DNA from: Ga0074139 sp046336825
GTDB lineage: Bacteria > Bdellovibrionota > Bdellovibrionia > Bdellovibrionales > Bdellovibrionaceae
Assembly (NCBI GenBank): GCA_046336825.1
Contig: JBKDFX010000192.1
Coordinates: 1 to 10,156 of the forward strand
DNA: 10,156 nt
Reading direction: 5' to 3'
Position numbers and translations under genes: made by a program. Positions 1-5,444 of the stretch are shown here, in pieces. The stretch's first letter is position 1; every line of letters begins with the position of its first letter. The notes beneath the pieces were generated by a model. The model did not search any database. It saw only the letters and a program-made list of their open reading frames with translations, and was not told the origin of the DNA.

Positions 1-173
1 TGTCTAAACCAAGACCTCAAAAAAACAGGACTCGCAAAAGAGTAGGAGTTGTTAAAAAATACTTACAGTTCCTTGAATGGGAATCCAAAAATAAAGGCCG
101 GGCTATCGCCCTGCTGCCGACGATGTCTCAAAATTTTTCAATTTTGATTTCTTTAAAAACTAAAAGCTCTTGA
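1..173 (+). CDS. Possible 3' end of a small basic protein, cut by the left edge
   Basis: A reading frame is open from the left edge to TGA at 171-173. The window starts with TG, so one more base A would make an ATG and give a protein of about 57 residues. The visible part begins SKPRPQKNRTRKR, strongly Lys/Arg-rich, then has a short amphipathic stretch and a Ser/Leu/Ile-rich tail. It overlaps the 3' end of glyS on the other strand by 14 bases. I recognise no family. An open frame this short in AT-rich DNA can occur by chance, and the tail reads like intergenic sequence, so this is only a possibility. Confidence 0.2.
   Translation, partial: SKPRPQKNRTRKRVGVVKKYLQFLEWESKNKGRAIALLPTMSQNFSILISLKTKSS
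129..146 (-). terminator. Weak AT-only hairpin after glyS
   Basis: A perfect 7-bp inverted repeat (CAAAATT / AATTTTG) with a 4-base loop lies 13 bases past the glyS stop. The stem is almost all A-T and no U-run follows on the minus strand, so it is a poor intrinsic terminator. A second small GC stem (GGGC/GCCC at 103-114) lies just beyond. Together they may end the glyS transcript. Confidence 0.2.
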
Positions 174-1494
174 GCGCTCGACGAATATAATCATTCAGCC
201 CACCCATGGGAACTCGTTCCTGCGACATCTTGTCACGATGGCGAACCGTAACAGCTTGATCTTGTAAAGAATCGAAATCCACAGTCACACAAAAAGGTGT
301 TCCGATTTCATCTTGCCTGCGGTAGCGCTTACCGATGCTGGCTGTTTCGTCGTAAATCACGTCGAAGTCTTCGGCCAATTGATCTCGCAACTTTTCAGCG
401 GGATCTGTCAGTTCTTGTTTTTTTGAGAGAGGCAAAACAGCTACTTTGATGGGAGCAATTTCGGGGTGAAGACCCAAAACAATACGGACATCTTCCTGAC
501 CTTTTTCATCCTTATTAACTTCTTCACGGTAAGCATCACACAAAAAGGCCAAAAACAATCGATCACAACCCACGGCGGTTTCAATGACGTAGGGAATGTA
601 TTTTTTCTTATTAGGCTCATCAAAATACTCGAGGGACTTGCCTGAAAATTTGGTGTGTTGTGAAAGATCAAAATCTGATCGGTTGTGAATGCCTTCTAAT
701 TCACTAAATCCCATGGGAAATTTGTATTCCACATCCACAGCCGCTCGTGCGTAGTGAGCTAATTTTTCATGCACATGAATTTTTAGATTTTCAGCTTTGA
801 TTCCATACTTGAGATAAAAATTCCAACGGGCCTCTTTCCATTGTTCAAAATATTTTTCATCAGTTCCAGGCTCAACAAAATACTGCATTTCCATCTGCTC
901 AAACTCACGAGTGCGGAAAATAAAATTGCCTGGAGTGATTTCATTACGAAATGATTTTCCAATGGCAGCAATACCAAAGGGAACTTTGTAGCGTGAGCTC
1001 TGCTGACAGTTTAAAAAATTTACGAAATGGCCCTGAGCTGTTTCAGGTCGTAAATAAATAGCCGATCCTGAATCTTCAACAGGCCCCATGTGAGTTTTGA
1101 ACATAAGATTAAAATTTCGTGGCTCAGATAAATTTTTAGAACCACATTGAGGGCATTTTTTGTGATTCAAATAACTTTCAGTATTATCCGAACGAAAACG
1201 TGTTTTACAGTCCTTACAGTCCACCAGAGGATCAGAAAATCCGTCGACATGGCCCGAGGCTTTCCAAACCATGGGATGCATTAAAATGGCGGCATCAAGT
1301 CCCACAATGTCTGATCGTCGTGTCATGGCATTCCACCAAGCTCGCTTCACATTCATTTTCATAATGGAGCCTAGGGGTCCATAATCCCAACACGAGGCCA
1401 GACCTCCATAGATTTCTGAGCTTTGAAAAACAAAACCCCGGCGTTTAGAAAGAGAAACCAATGTATTAAGATCTGTCAGTCGTCGTATTTCCAT
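160..1494 (-). CDS. glyS: Glycyl-tRNA synthetase (class II, homodimeric type)
   Basis: Charges tRNA-Gly with glycine in the cytoplasm. The 444 residues have the alpha2-type GlyRS architecture, not the GlyQ/GlyS alpha2beta2 type. The N-terminal signature KRRGFVFQSSEIYGG is at 18-32. A zinc-ribbon-like insertion has CxxC pairs at C93/C96 and C114/C117. RPETAQG is at 149-155. Class II motif 2 starts with FRNEITP at 182-188, and motif 3 is ETAVGCDR at 315-322. A C-terminal anticodon-binding domain runs from about 349 to the end. The length is slightly shorter than typical bacterial homologues of about 460-510 residues. The ATG at 1494 puts the start just before the conserved N-terminus, and the next Met is residue 45, so the start is well supported although no clear Shine-Dalgarno is visible. 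Motif 3 usually reads E-(P/T)-(S/A)-AG-x-DR, so VGCDR is a mild variation. Divergent from the cytochrome gene, 84 bp apart. Confidence 0.97.
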   Translation of the reverse strand: MEIRRLTDLNTLVSLSKRRGFVFQSSEIYGGLASCWDYGPLGSIMKMNVKRAWWNAMTRRSDIVGLDAAILMHPMVWKASGHVDGFSDPLVDCKDCKTRFRSDNTESYLNHKKCPQCGSKNLSEPRNFNLMFKTHMGPVEDSGSAIYLRPETAQGHFVNFLNCQQSSRYKVPFGIAAIGKSFRNEITPGNFIFRTREFEQMEMQYFVEPGTDEKYFEQWKEARWNFYLKYGIKAENLKIHVHEKLAHYARAAVDVEYKFPMGFSELEGIHNRSDFDLSQHTKFSGKSLEYFDEPNKKKYIPYVIETAVGCDRLFLAFLCDAYREEVNKDEKGQEDVRIVLGLHPEIAPIKVAVLPLSKKQELTDPAEKLRDQLAEDFDVIYDETASIGKRYRRQDEIGTPFCVTVDFDSLQDQAVTVRHRDKMSQERVPMGGLNDYIRRALKSF

Positions 1495-1550
1495 AGATTT
1501 TCACAGTCTAGCGAAAGAAGCTCGATGTCGTACACGAAAACTGTTGATGC

Positions 1551-1562
1551 ATTTAGCTAAAT
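1551..1562. promoter_or_regulatory. 12-bp palindrome between divergent genes
   Basis: ATTTAGCTAAAT is a perfect 12-bp palindrome in the 84-bp gap between divergently transcribed glyS and the cytochrome gene. It begins 28 bases upstream of the cytochrome start, so it could be an operator or part of the promoter. A related half-site (CCTAAATAAAT) follows at 1570. No convincing -35/-10 pair was found in either direction. Confidence 0.25.
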
Positions 1563-1578
1563 AGTTCAGCCTAAATAA

Positions 1579-1917
1579 ATGATTCTACGTTCTCTTTTAA
1601 TTTTTAGTTTTGTTCTTCTTGGACCTGTTTTTGGAGATAGCAATCCCTCGCAAAAATTTAAGCAAAAAGAGGAAGAAACTCGCATCCAAATGCTTCAAAT
1701 TTCTCGAGAGCTGGGAGTCACCTGCGCCGAGTGCCACTCCTCCACTAATTTTAAGGACAATTCTAAGAAATCCTACCAAGTGGGCTTACAGCACATGTCA
1801 TGGGTGCAGGTTTTGCGTGAAAATGGCATGGATGGCAAAAAAGCATCCTTGGCCACCTGCTTTACTTGTCATCAGGGTCGTCTGAGATTTCCCCATGTCA
1901 TGCAGCATCCTGAGTAA
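1579..1917 (+). CDS. Small secreted di-haem cytochrome c, reaction-centre-cytochrome-like
   Basis: The 112-residue protein has a classic signal peptide (hydrophobic core about 4-18, likely cleavage near VFG|D, residue 20), so it is exported to the periplasm. It has two covalent haem-binding motifs: CAECH (C49, C52, H53) and CFTCH (C94, C97, H98). A possible axial Met is M73. The layout 'LGVTCAECHSS...', a helical stretch, then 'TCFTCHQGR' resembles half of the tetrahaem cytochrome subunit family of photosynthetic reaction centres. Two-haem members of that fold are common in non-photosynthetic bacteria. The role is presumably periplasmic electron transfer; the partner is unknown. It is a single gene, divergent from glyS and convergent with the J-like gene. 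No strong Shine-Dalgarno precedes the ATG. Only a weak A-run/T-run stem (1949-1969) lies between it and the converging gene. Confidence 0.85.
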   Translation: MILRSLLIFSFVLLGPVFGDSNPSQKFKQKEEETRIQMLQISRELGVTCAECHSSTNFKDNSKKSYQVGLQHMSWVQVLRENGMDGKKASLATCFTCHQGRLRFPHVMQHPE

Positions 1918-1967
1918 AAGTTCAGTTCTGATGTCGCTGTTTTTCTCTAAAAAACCATGGGATCTTT

Positions 1968-2405
1968 TTAAAATTTTTTGAGAATGGCTGAAAAGGCCGC
2001 TTGCAAAAACTCGTGTTTCCCCGCCTCAGCTTTTAGAATCATCTCTTGATAACTGCGTGTGATTTCAGAAAAGCTACTATAGGGGGAAACACCCAAAACT
2101 TCGTAAGCATCCCAATCATGTCCATTGTAAATAAAATGCGCCTGGGGTGGTGGTCCTTTGGGGGTGGGGGGAGGAGCGTCTAAAGCCGTTGCTTGAGGCG
2201 TGACATCTCGCACTTGAGGTTGAGGGGTTTCACTGGATTCAATAATGATAGGTTTTCGACCCTTGCTAGAATGAGATTTCTCCCCTTTTCGCATATCAAG
2301 AGTGGTGGGATCACCATAGCCCCCCTTGCGACCTGACATAAACCAGATCACAAAGAGCACGGCACCTAAGCAAACTAAGCTGAAATATAAGAACGCATTG
2401 CTCAT
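1968..2405 (-). CDS. Membrane-anchored degenerate J-domain-like protein lacking HPD
   Basis: Of 145 residues, 5-23 form one transmembrane helix (LYFSLVCLGAVLFVIWF), followed by basic residues, suggesting the rest is cytoplasmic. A Pro-rich, low-complexity linker covers about 58-88. The C-terminal 97-145 looks like a J domain: WDAYEVLGVSPYSSFSEITRSYQEM matches helix I and the start of helix II (YEVLGV.....EI...Y), and HEFLQAAFSAIL matches helix III (F..I..A). The HPD tripeptide needed to stimulate Hsp70 ATPase is absent; the equivalent loop reads LKAEAGK. So it is probably not an active DnaJ co-chaperone, more likely a docking or assembly module like other HPD-less J-like proteins (inference). 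Divergent from the Mrp gene (85 bp). A GGGGAG lies about 14 bases before the ATG, further than ideal. Confidence 0.75.
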   Translation of the reverse strand: MSNAFLYFSLVCLGAVLFVIWFMSGRKGGYGDPTTLDMRKGEKSHSSKGRKPIIIESSETPQPQVRDVTPQATALDAPPPTPKGPPPQAHFIYNGHDWDAYEVLGVSPYSSFSEITRSYQEMILKAEAGKHEFLQAAFSAILKKF

Positions 2406-2490
2406 TAAAAAAACTGGCTCTCCCCGCCTGATTCGATTATCACGGGAGTTCTGAACTTTAGCAAATACTTAGCAATGGAGTGATTTTCTT

Positions 2491-3273
2491 ATGGCCACTA
2501 TGAATCCCTTTGAACAACAAACCCCCATCCCCGGTGTAAAAAGAATTCTTGCTGTTTCTTCAGGCAAAGGCGGAGTGGGAAAATCAACCGTAGCTACAAA
2601 TCTGGCTCTGGCACTAAAAAAAATGGGACGAAAAGTGGGTTTATTGGATGCTGATATTTATGGACCATCTCTACCCCGAATGATGGGCTGTCTGAATCAA
2701 AAGCCGGGTATCACTCCCGAGCAAAAACTTCTGCCCTTGGAACGTTATGGGATTAAATGCATGAGCATTGGTTTTATGGTGGATGAAAATGCGGCCATTG
2801 TCTGGCGTGGTCCCATGCTTTTTAAAGCCATGGATCAATTTTTAAGAGATGTCCAATGGGGTGAGTTGGATGATTTGGTAGTGGATCTACCCCCAGGCAC
2901 AGGTGACGTGCAGCTTTCATTGGCACAAAAAGTTCCTGTTTTTGGTGCTGTTATTGTAAGCACTCCCCAAAATATATCCCTCATTGATGTGAAGCGAGCC
3001 GTGGACATGTGGGAGAGGGTCAAAGTTCCCGTTCTAGGAGTGGTCGAAAATATGAGCTATTGGCTCAATCCAGATTCTGGCGAAAAAGTGCAGTTGTTCC
3101 CCAAGGGGGACCTGATGGGATTTATGCAATCTAAAAACATACCTTTACTTGGTGAAGTGCCTTTTCATCCGGCCGTGGGAGTGGCCAGTGAAGCAGGTGT
3201 TCCCATTGTGGAAAGCCACCCCACGGGTGTGGAAGCCTTGGCCTTTGAACAGATTGTTAAAAAGCTGACTTAG
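2491..3273 (+). CDS. mrp: Mrp/NBP35-family P-loop ATPase, cysteine-less variant
   Basis: This family (Mrp/ApbC/Nbp35) carries Fe-S clusters and donates them to apoproteins in the cytoplasm. The 260 residues show a deviant Walker A KGGVGKST at 26-33, switch I DADIYGPS at 53-60, WRGPM at 105-109, Walker B/switch II DLPPGTGD at 132-139 and STPQ at 157-160, all typical of Mrp. Two features are unusual. There is no N-terminal MIP18/DUF59 domain. The CxxC that normally follows 'VVENMSY' and bridges a [4Fe-4S] cluster between subunits is replaced by N193-P-D-S196. The only other cysteines are C67 and C90. Cluster binding by the standard route is therefore doubtful. GGAG at 2477-2480 lies 10 bases before the ATG at 2491; an in-frame ATG at 2500 is too far from it. 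Followed by a strong terminator. Confidence 0.93.
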   Translation: MATMNPFEQQTPIPGVKRILAVSSGKGGVGKSTVATNLALALKKMGRKVGLLDADIYGPSLPRMMGCLNQKPGITPEQKLLPLERYGIKCMSIGFMVDENAAIVWRGPMLFKAMDQFLRDVQWGELDDLVVDLPPGTGDVQLSLAQKVPVFGAVIVSTPQNISLIDVKRAVDMWERVKVPVLGVVENMSYWLNPDSGEKVQLFPKGDLMGFMQSKNIPLLGEVPFHPAVGVASEAGVPIVESHPTGVEALAFEQIVKKLT

Positions 3274-3280
3274 CCTTATT

Positions 3281-3310
3281 AAAAAACTCACATAGCCTGT
3301 GGGTTTTTTT
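3281..3310. terminator. Bidirectional Rho-independent terminator
   Basis: AAAAAACTCACA (3281-3292) pairs with TGTGGGTTTTTT (3298-3309) around the loop TAGCC. The 12-bp stem has one G-T wobble and ends in a T-run on the plus strand and, by symmetry, on the minus strand. It lies 7 bases after the Mrp stop and 4 bases before the stop of the converging secreted-protein gene, so it can serve both. Confidence 0.92.
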
Positions 3311-3314
3311 GAAA

Positions 3315-3935
3315 TTAGTTTTTTTGCACCCGTTGCGCGTACTCTTGCAAGAAAGCTCTCTCGATGGAAGCGGCTAGAGTTTGATCTGAGGAAACGGCAC
3401 AAACCCAAGCGTTGAGCTGAACGACCATCAATTCATCTTGAATCTTTTCATTGAATTTAGCTTGAGAAAGTTTTTTCTTCTTTTTATTCAGAGTCTTTTC
3501 CAATTTGATTGTGGATGCCACAGCTGTGTCCAGCAGACCATTGCAGGTAGGATTCCACTGCTCGAGAACTTTATTTGATACTTGGGGGTGAGTCTGTGTA
3601 GTGGAATTTTCTGTATTATTTTTTCCCGCAGTACTCTTAGTTTCCAAATTACCTTTAGATTGACTCTTTTTATTAGAAGTTTCGGTATTTTTAGAGGTTT
3701 CGGTCTTTTTAGACGCTAAGGCTCTTTTGTGTTTTTTCTCTGATGAGTCAACTTTGTCTTCGCTTAAAGGTAATTTTGTTTCGTTTTTTTTCAGAGGCTC
3801 AATTGCTTCGTTATTTTTCGCTGGTGAGGAGATTTCAATTTTGTTCAGAGCTATGACAGATTCATTTTTTTTTGCTGCGAGAGCTGAAAAAGCAAAACTC
3901 ATTAATACTAAAACCAGCCAAATTTTGTGTCTCAT
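3315..3935 (-). CDS. Secreted Lys/Ser/Thr-rich hypothetical protein
   Basis: I recognise no family. With the start at 3935 the product is 206 residues. Residues 1-20 form a textbook signal peptide (MRHKIWLVLVLM..., cleavage after ALA), and AAAGGGGC lies about 8 bases upstream. A longer frame back to 4022 would bury the signal peptide, so it is rejected. Residues 21-120 are low-complexity, rich in K, S, T, N and E, with repeated K-T-E-T-S and N-K-K segments, and are likely disordered. The C-terminal domain (about 121-206) is predicted helical. It holds the only two cysteines (C131, C179), which may form a disulphide, and a KKKKK patch at 151-155. Role unknown; it could be a periplasmic or surface linker protein. 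It shares the 3' terminator with the Mrp gene. Confidence 0.75.
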   Translation of the reverse strand: MRHKIWLVLVLMSFAFSALAAKKNESVIALNKIEISSPAKNNEAIEPLKKNETKLPLSEDKVDSSEKKHKRALASKKTETSKNTETSNKKSQSKGNLETKSTAGKNNTENSTTQTHPQVSNKVLEQWNPTCNGLLDTAVASTIKLEKTLNKKKKKLSQAKFNEKIQDELMVVQLNAWVCAVSSDQTLAASIERAFLQEYAQRVQKN

Positions 3936-4023
3936 TTTAAGCCCCTTTCTAAGGACGCTTTGACACTCAAAAAGGGTGCAAAAAATATGACGACTGTTTA
4001 CGAATTTAATTAGCCTGATCAAG

Positions 4024-4042
4024 CAACTGAATGATTCAGTTG
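4024..4042. repeat. Perfect 8-bp inverted repeat upstream of the secreted-protein gene
   Basis: CAACTGAA, TGA, TTCAGTTG: a perfect 8-bp stem with a 3-base loop, about 90 bp upstream of the start at 3935 and so within its likely promoter region. It could be an operator or a hairpin at the edge of the repeat-rich gene-free stretch. No U-run follows in either direction. Confidence 0.5.
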
Positions 4043-4043
4043 T

Positions 4044-4094
4044 AATTTAGGTGCAGCTGAGGAGTTCTAGGACGTGCCTAGGGCCTCCTAAATT
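4044..4094. other. Imperfect long inverted repeat, RNA-like fold
   Basis: AATTTAGG (4044-4051) is complementary to CCTAAATT (4087-4094). Nested inside are an AGG/CCT pairing and a CTAGG/CCTAG stem (4067-4071 with 4077-4081) closing the loop ACGTG. A further copy of CCTAAAT follows at 4105-4111, and GCAGCT (4053-4058) can pair with AGCTGC (4132-4137). It looks like a folded RNA or cruciform rather than coding DNA. Family unknown. Confidence 0.4.
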
Positions 4095-4194
4095 GAGACG
4101 GTGACCTAAATGGCTGACAGTCTATTGAAGAAGCTGCAGCATGGGTTAAACAATAAGCGCCAACAAAGTGTTCACTATAAATTCAGCTCAACAT

Positions 4195-4413
4195 ACTTAG
4201 CCGAGCAAAATCAGTTCTGTTGAGTTTGTTAAGCAAGGTAATATCATAAATTATGAACTCACAAAGTGTCTCTACAAACTTAGTTAAGCCAAATCTACGA
4301 GGCAAATTGAACTGAGCACGGTAACCGGAAAAAACACTTAGCAAAGAAAGAGAAGCAAACTAAACTGCGGGAAAACTTAGCCGTTTTTGCAAATCTAATT
4401 AAACTGAGCTAGG
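4195..4413. repeat. Degenerate repeat field in a 0.5-kb gene-free stretch
   Basis: The 528 bases between the two minus-strand genes (3936-4463) hold no credible gene. ACTTAG recurs at 4195, 4278, 4336 and 4375. The two best copies (from 4278 and from 4375) continue with CAAATCTA and then AACTGAGC, about 40 bp per unit. A further AATTGAGC is at 4452-4459. The copies are diverged, as in decayed repeats, and they lie in the 3' flank of the Y1 transposase gene. Confidence 0.4.
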
Positions 4414-4440
4414 TCAGCTTATCTAAGAGAATTGATTGAG

Positions 4441-4453
4441 TTCACTAAGTGAA
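4441..4453. repeat. 13-bp palindrome just past the transposase stop
   Basis: TTCACT-A-AGTGAA is a perfect 6-bp inverted repeat with a single central base, ending 10 bases from the transposase stop codon. The left half, GTTCACTA, recurs at 4170-4177, about 270 bp away. Small palindromes beside a REP-associated transposase are candidates for its substrate, but no head-to-tail REP pair is evident. Confidence 0.4.
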
Positions 4454-4463
4454 TTGAGCGGGC

Positions 4464-5063
4464 CTAACTGGAATTTTTAAAATAAAGGTGGGAGCCTTTG
4501 ATTAATAGAACAGCTTTCATTCGTGCAAATCCTAAGCCCTCAAGCTGATTGATTTGAATATAATCTTTTAAATTAATATAGGATCTAAAATTGTTTATCA
4601 CACGAGTGAAGGGCCGATAGTCCCAAAATTTTTTGTTTGAACTTTTAAGTTGTTTTAAACCATTTAATCCAAGAGTCAGCATGGCGATGCCAGAGCTTAA
4701 TCCCCTGATCCAGGCTTTATAAAGAGCTCTGTTAGGAACTTTCACATGCATGTGAAAATGATTACCCACATTGGCCAAACTAATAATTTCAACACCTTTA
4801 GAGTTAGAAAATTTCTGAATAAAATGACTCAGCTTTAATTTATTTTTAGAGTTTTGAAAGGACCATGCCCCCTTAGCCATCGAAGACCTCATCACCACAT
4901 GCAGGGTCCCCTTGAAGGTGAGTGGCCTGGCACCTCGATTGCGAACCTTATTTCTAAAAATACCACCATATGCGAGTTTGTAGTTTTGGGGAAATAAAGT
5001 TTGCTGACGATGATTCATTTTTTGCATGACCGAAGGTCTAACATGCCAAGCATACAACTGCAA
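4464..5063 (-). CDS. Y1/HUH transposase homologue (REP-associated, IS200-like)
   Basis: The 199-residue protein belongs to the Y1_Tnp superfamily of single-strand DNA transposases. Evidence: 'RPLTFKGTLHVVMRSS' (46-61) matches the first beta strand; the HUH motif is NHFHMHV (H102, H104, perhaps H106); 'KFWDYRPFTRVI' is at 145-156 by motif order; and the C-terminal helix 'DYIQINQLEGLG' supplies the likely nucleophile, the Tyr of DYIQ. This layout fits the proteobacterial RAYT-like branch, usually single-copy and often domesticated, more than classical IS200/IS605. All catalytic positions appear intact. The first possible start is TTG at 5063; ATGs at 5027 and 5018 are alternatives. None has a good Shine-Dalgarno and the conserved region begins near residue 30, so the start is uncertain. 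Gene-free DNA with repeats flanks it on both sides, consistent with an acquired element. Confidence 0.78.
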   Translation of the reverse strand: MQLYAWHVRPSVMQKMNHRQQTLFPQNYKLAYGGIFRNKVRNRGARPLTFKGTLHVVMRSSMAKGAWSFQNSKNKLKLSHFIQKFSNSKGVEIISLANVGNHFHMHVKVPNRALYKAWIRGLSSGIAMLTLGLNGLKQLKSSNKKFWDYRPFTRVINNFRSYINLKDYIQINQLEGLGFARMKAVLLIKGSHLYFKNSS

Positions 5064-5225
5064 AACTTATCTTTGATTTGAAATATTTTTATGATAAATT
5101 TTTAAGTATTCCCATGTGAGATATGAGTTATATAGCCAGTCAAGGGCATATAAATTCTGTGCTCTTCCAAAAGACTTATAGTGCCAAGTTTGTAGTTACA
5201 ACTCTTATAAAGCTCATTTGGCAGC

Positions 5226-5293
5226 TAGGGTTCTAAAAAACCGATTTAGCTTTTATGGCTTTTATAAATCTTAACTAGCTGATATGAACCCTA
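5226..5293. repeat. 8-bp inverted repeat with 52-base spacer in gene-free DNA
   Basis: TAGGGTTC (5226-5233) and GAACCCTA (5286-5293) are perfect inverted copies. AGCTAG (5224-5229) and CTAGCT (5275-5280) offer an alternative pairing. The surrounding gap (5064-5444, 381 bp) is very AT-rich with recurring TTATAAA and CCAA(G/A)TTTG motifs and no credible gene. It may be the 5' flank of the transposase element or an unrecognised small RNA. Confidence 0.35.
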
Positions 5294-5362
5294 TAAACCA
5301 AATTTGTTTTTATGAAATAAAAATAACAAGAGCGTTTATTTAAGCAAATAAAATTAATCTGA

Positions 5363-5397
5363 AAGATACAAGCGCACAGTAAGATACAAGCGCACAG
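5363..5397. repeat. Tandem 17-bp direct repeat
   Basis: AAGATACAAGCGCACAG occurs twice without mismatch at 5363-5379 and 5381-5397, separated by one T. It lies about 50 bases past the stop of the 396-residue secreted-protein gene. The GC-richer unit stands out from its AT-rich surroundings. It is either a recent tandem duplication or a two-site binding element. Confidence 0.9.
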
Positions 5398-5403
5398 AAA
5401 TAT

Positions 5404-5421
5404 ATCAGCTTGCAAACTGAT
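5404..5421 (-). terminator. Weak hairpin after the secreted-protein gene
   Basis: On the minus strand ATCAGT, TTGCAA, GCTGAT gives a 6-bp stem with one wobble, followed by ATATATTT, starting 24 bases past the stop codon at 5445. Stem stability is modest, so this is only a candidate terminator. Confidence 0.3.
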
Positions 5422-5444
5422 TTAGCATCATCAAGAAAAATTAA

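Noticed and set aside
1949..1969. Terminator between the converging cytochrome and J-like genes
   Set aside because: An A-run and T-run flank CCATGGGATC, but pairing inside is interrupted by mismatches and it overlaps the J-like stop codon, so it is too weak to call.
3727..3963. 78-codon plus-strand Phe-rich frame
   Set aside because: Antisense to the Lys-rich tract of the secreted protein; Lys codons read backwards give Phe.
3936..4022. N-terminal extension of the Lys-rich secreted protein to an upstream start
   Set aside because: It would place 29 residues before a textbook signal peptide, and AAAGGGGC supports the ATG at 3935.
5028..5038. GACC-GAA-GGTC hairpin near the transposase start as a REP element
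   Set aside because: Only a 4-bp stem, single copy, and inside the likely coding region.
5363..5397. CRISPR-like repeat
   Set aside because: Only two units separated by one base, with no spacers and no cas genes.
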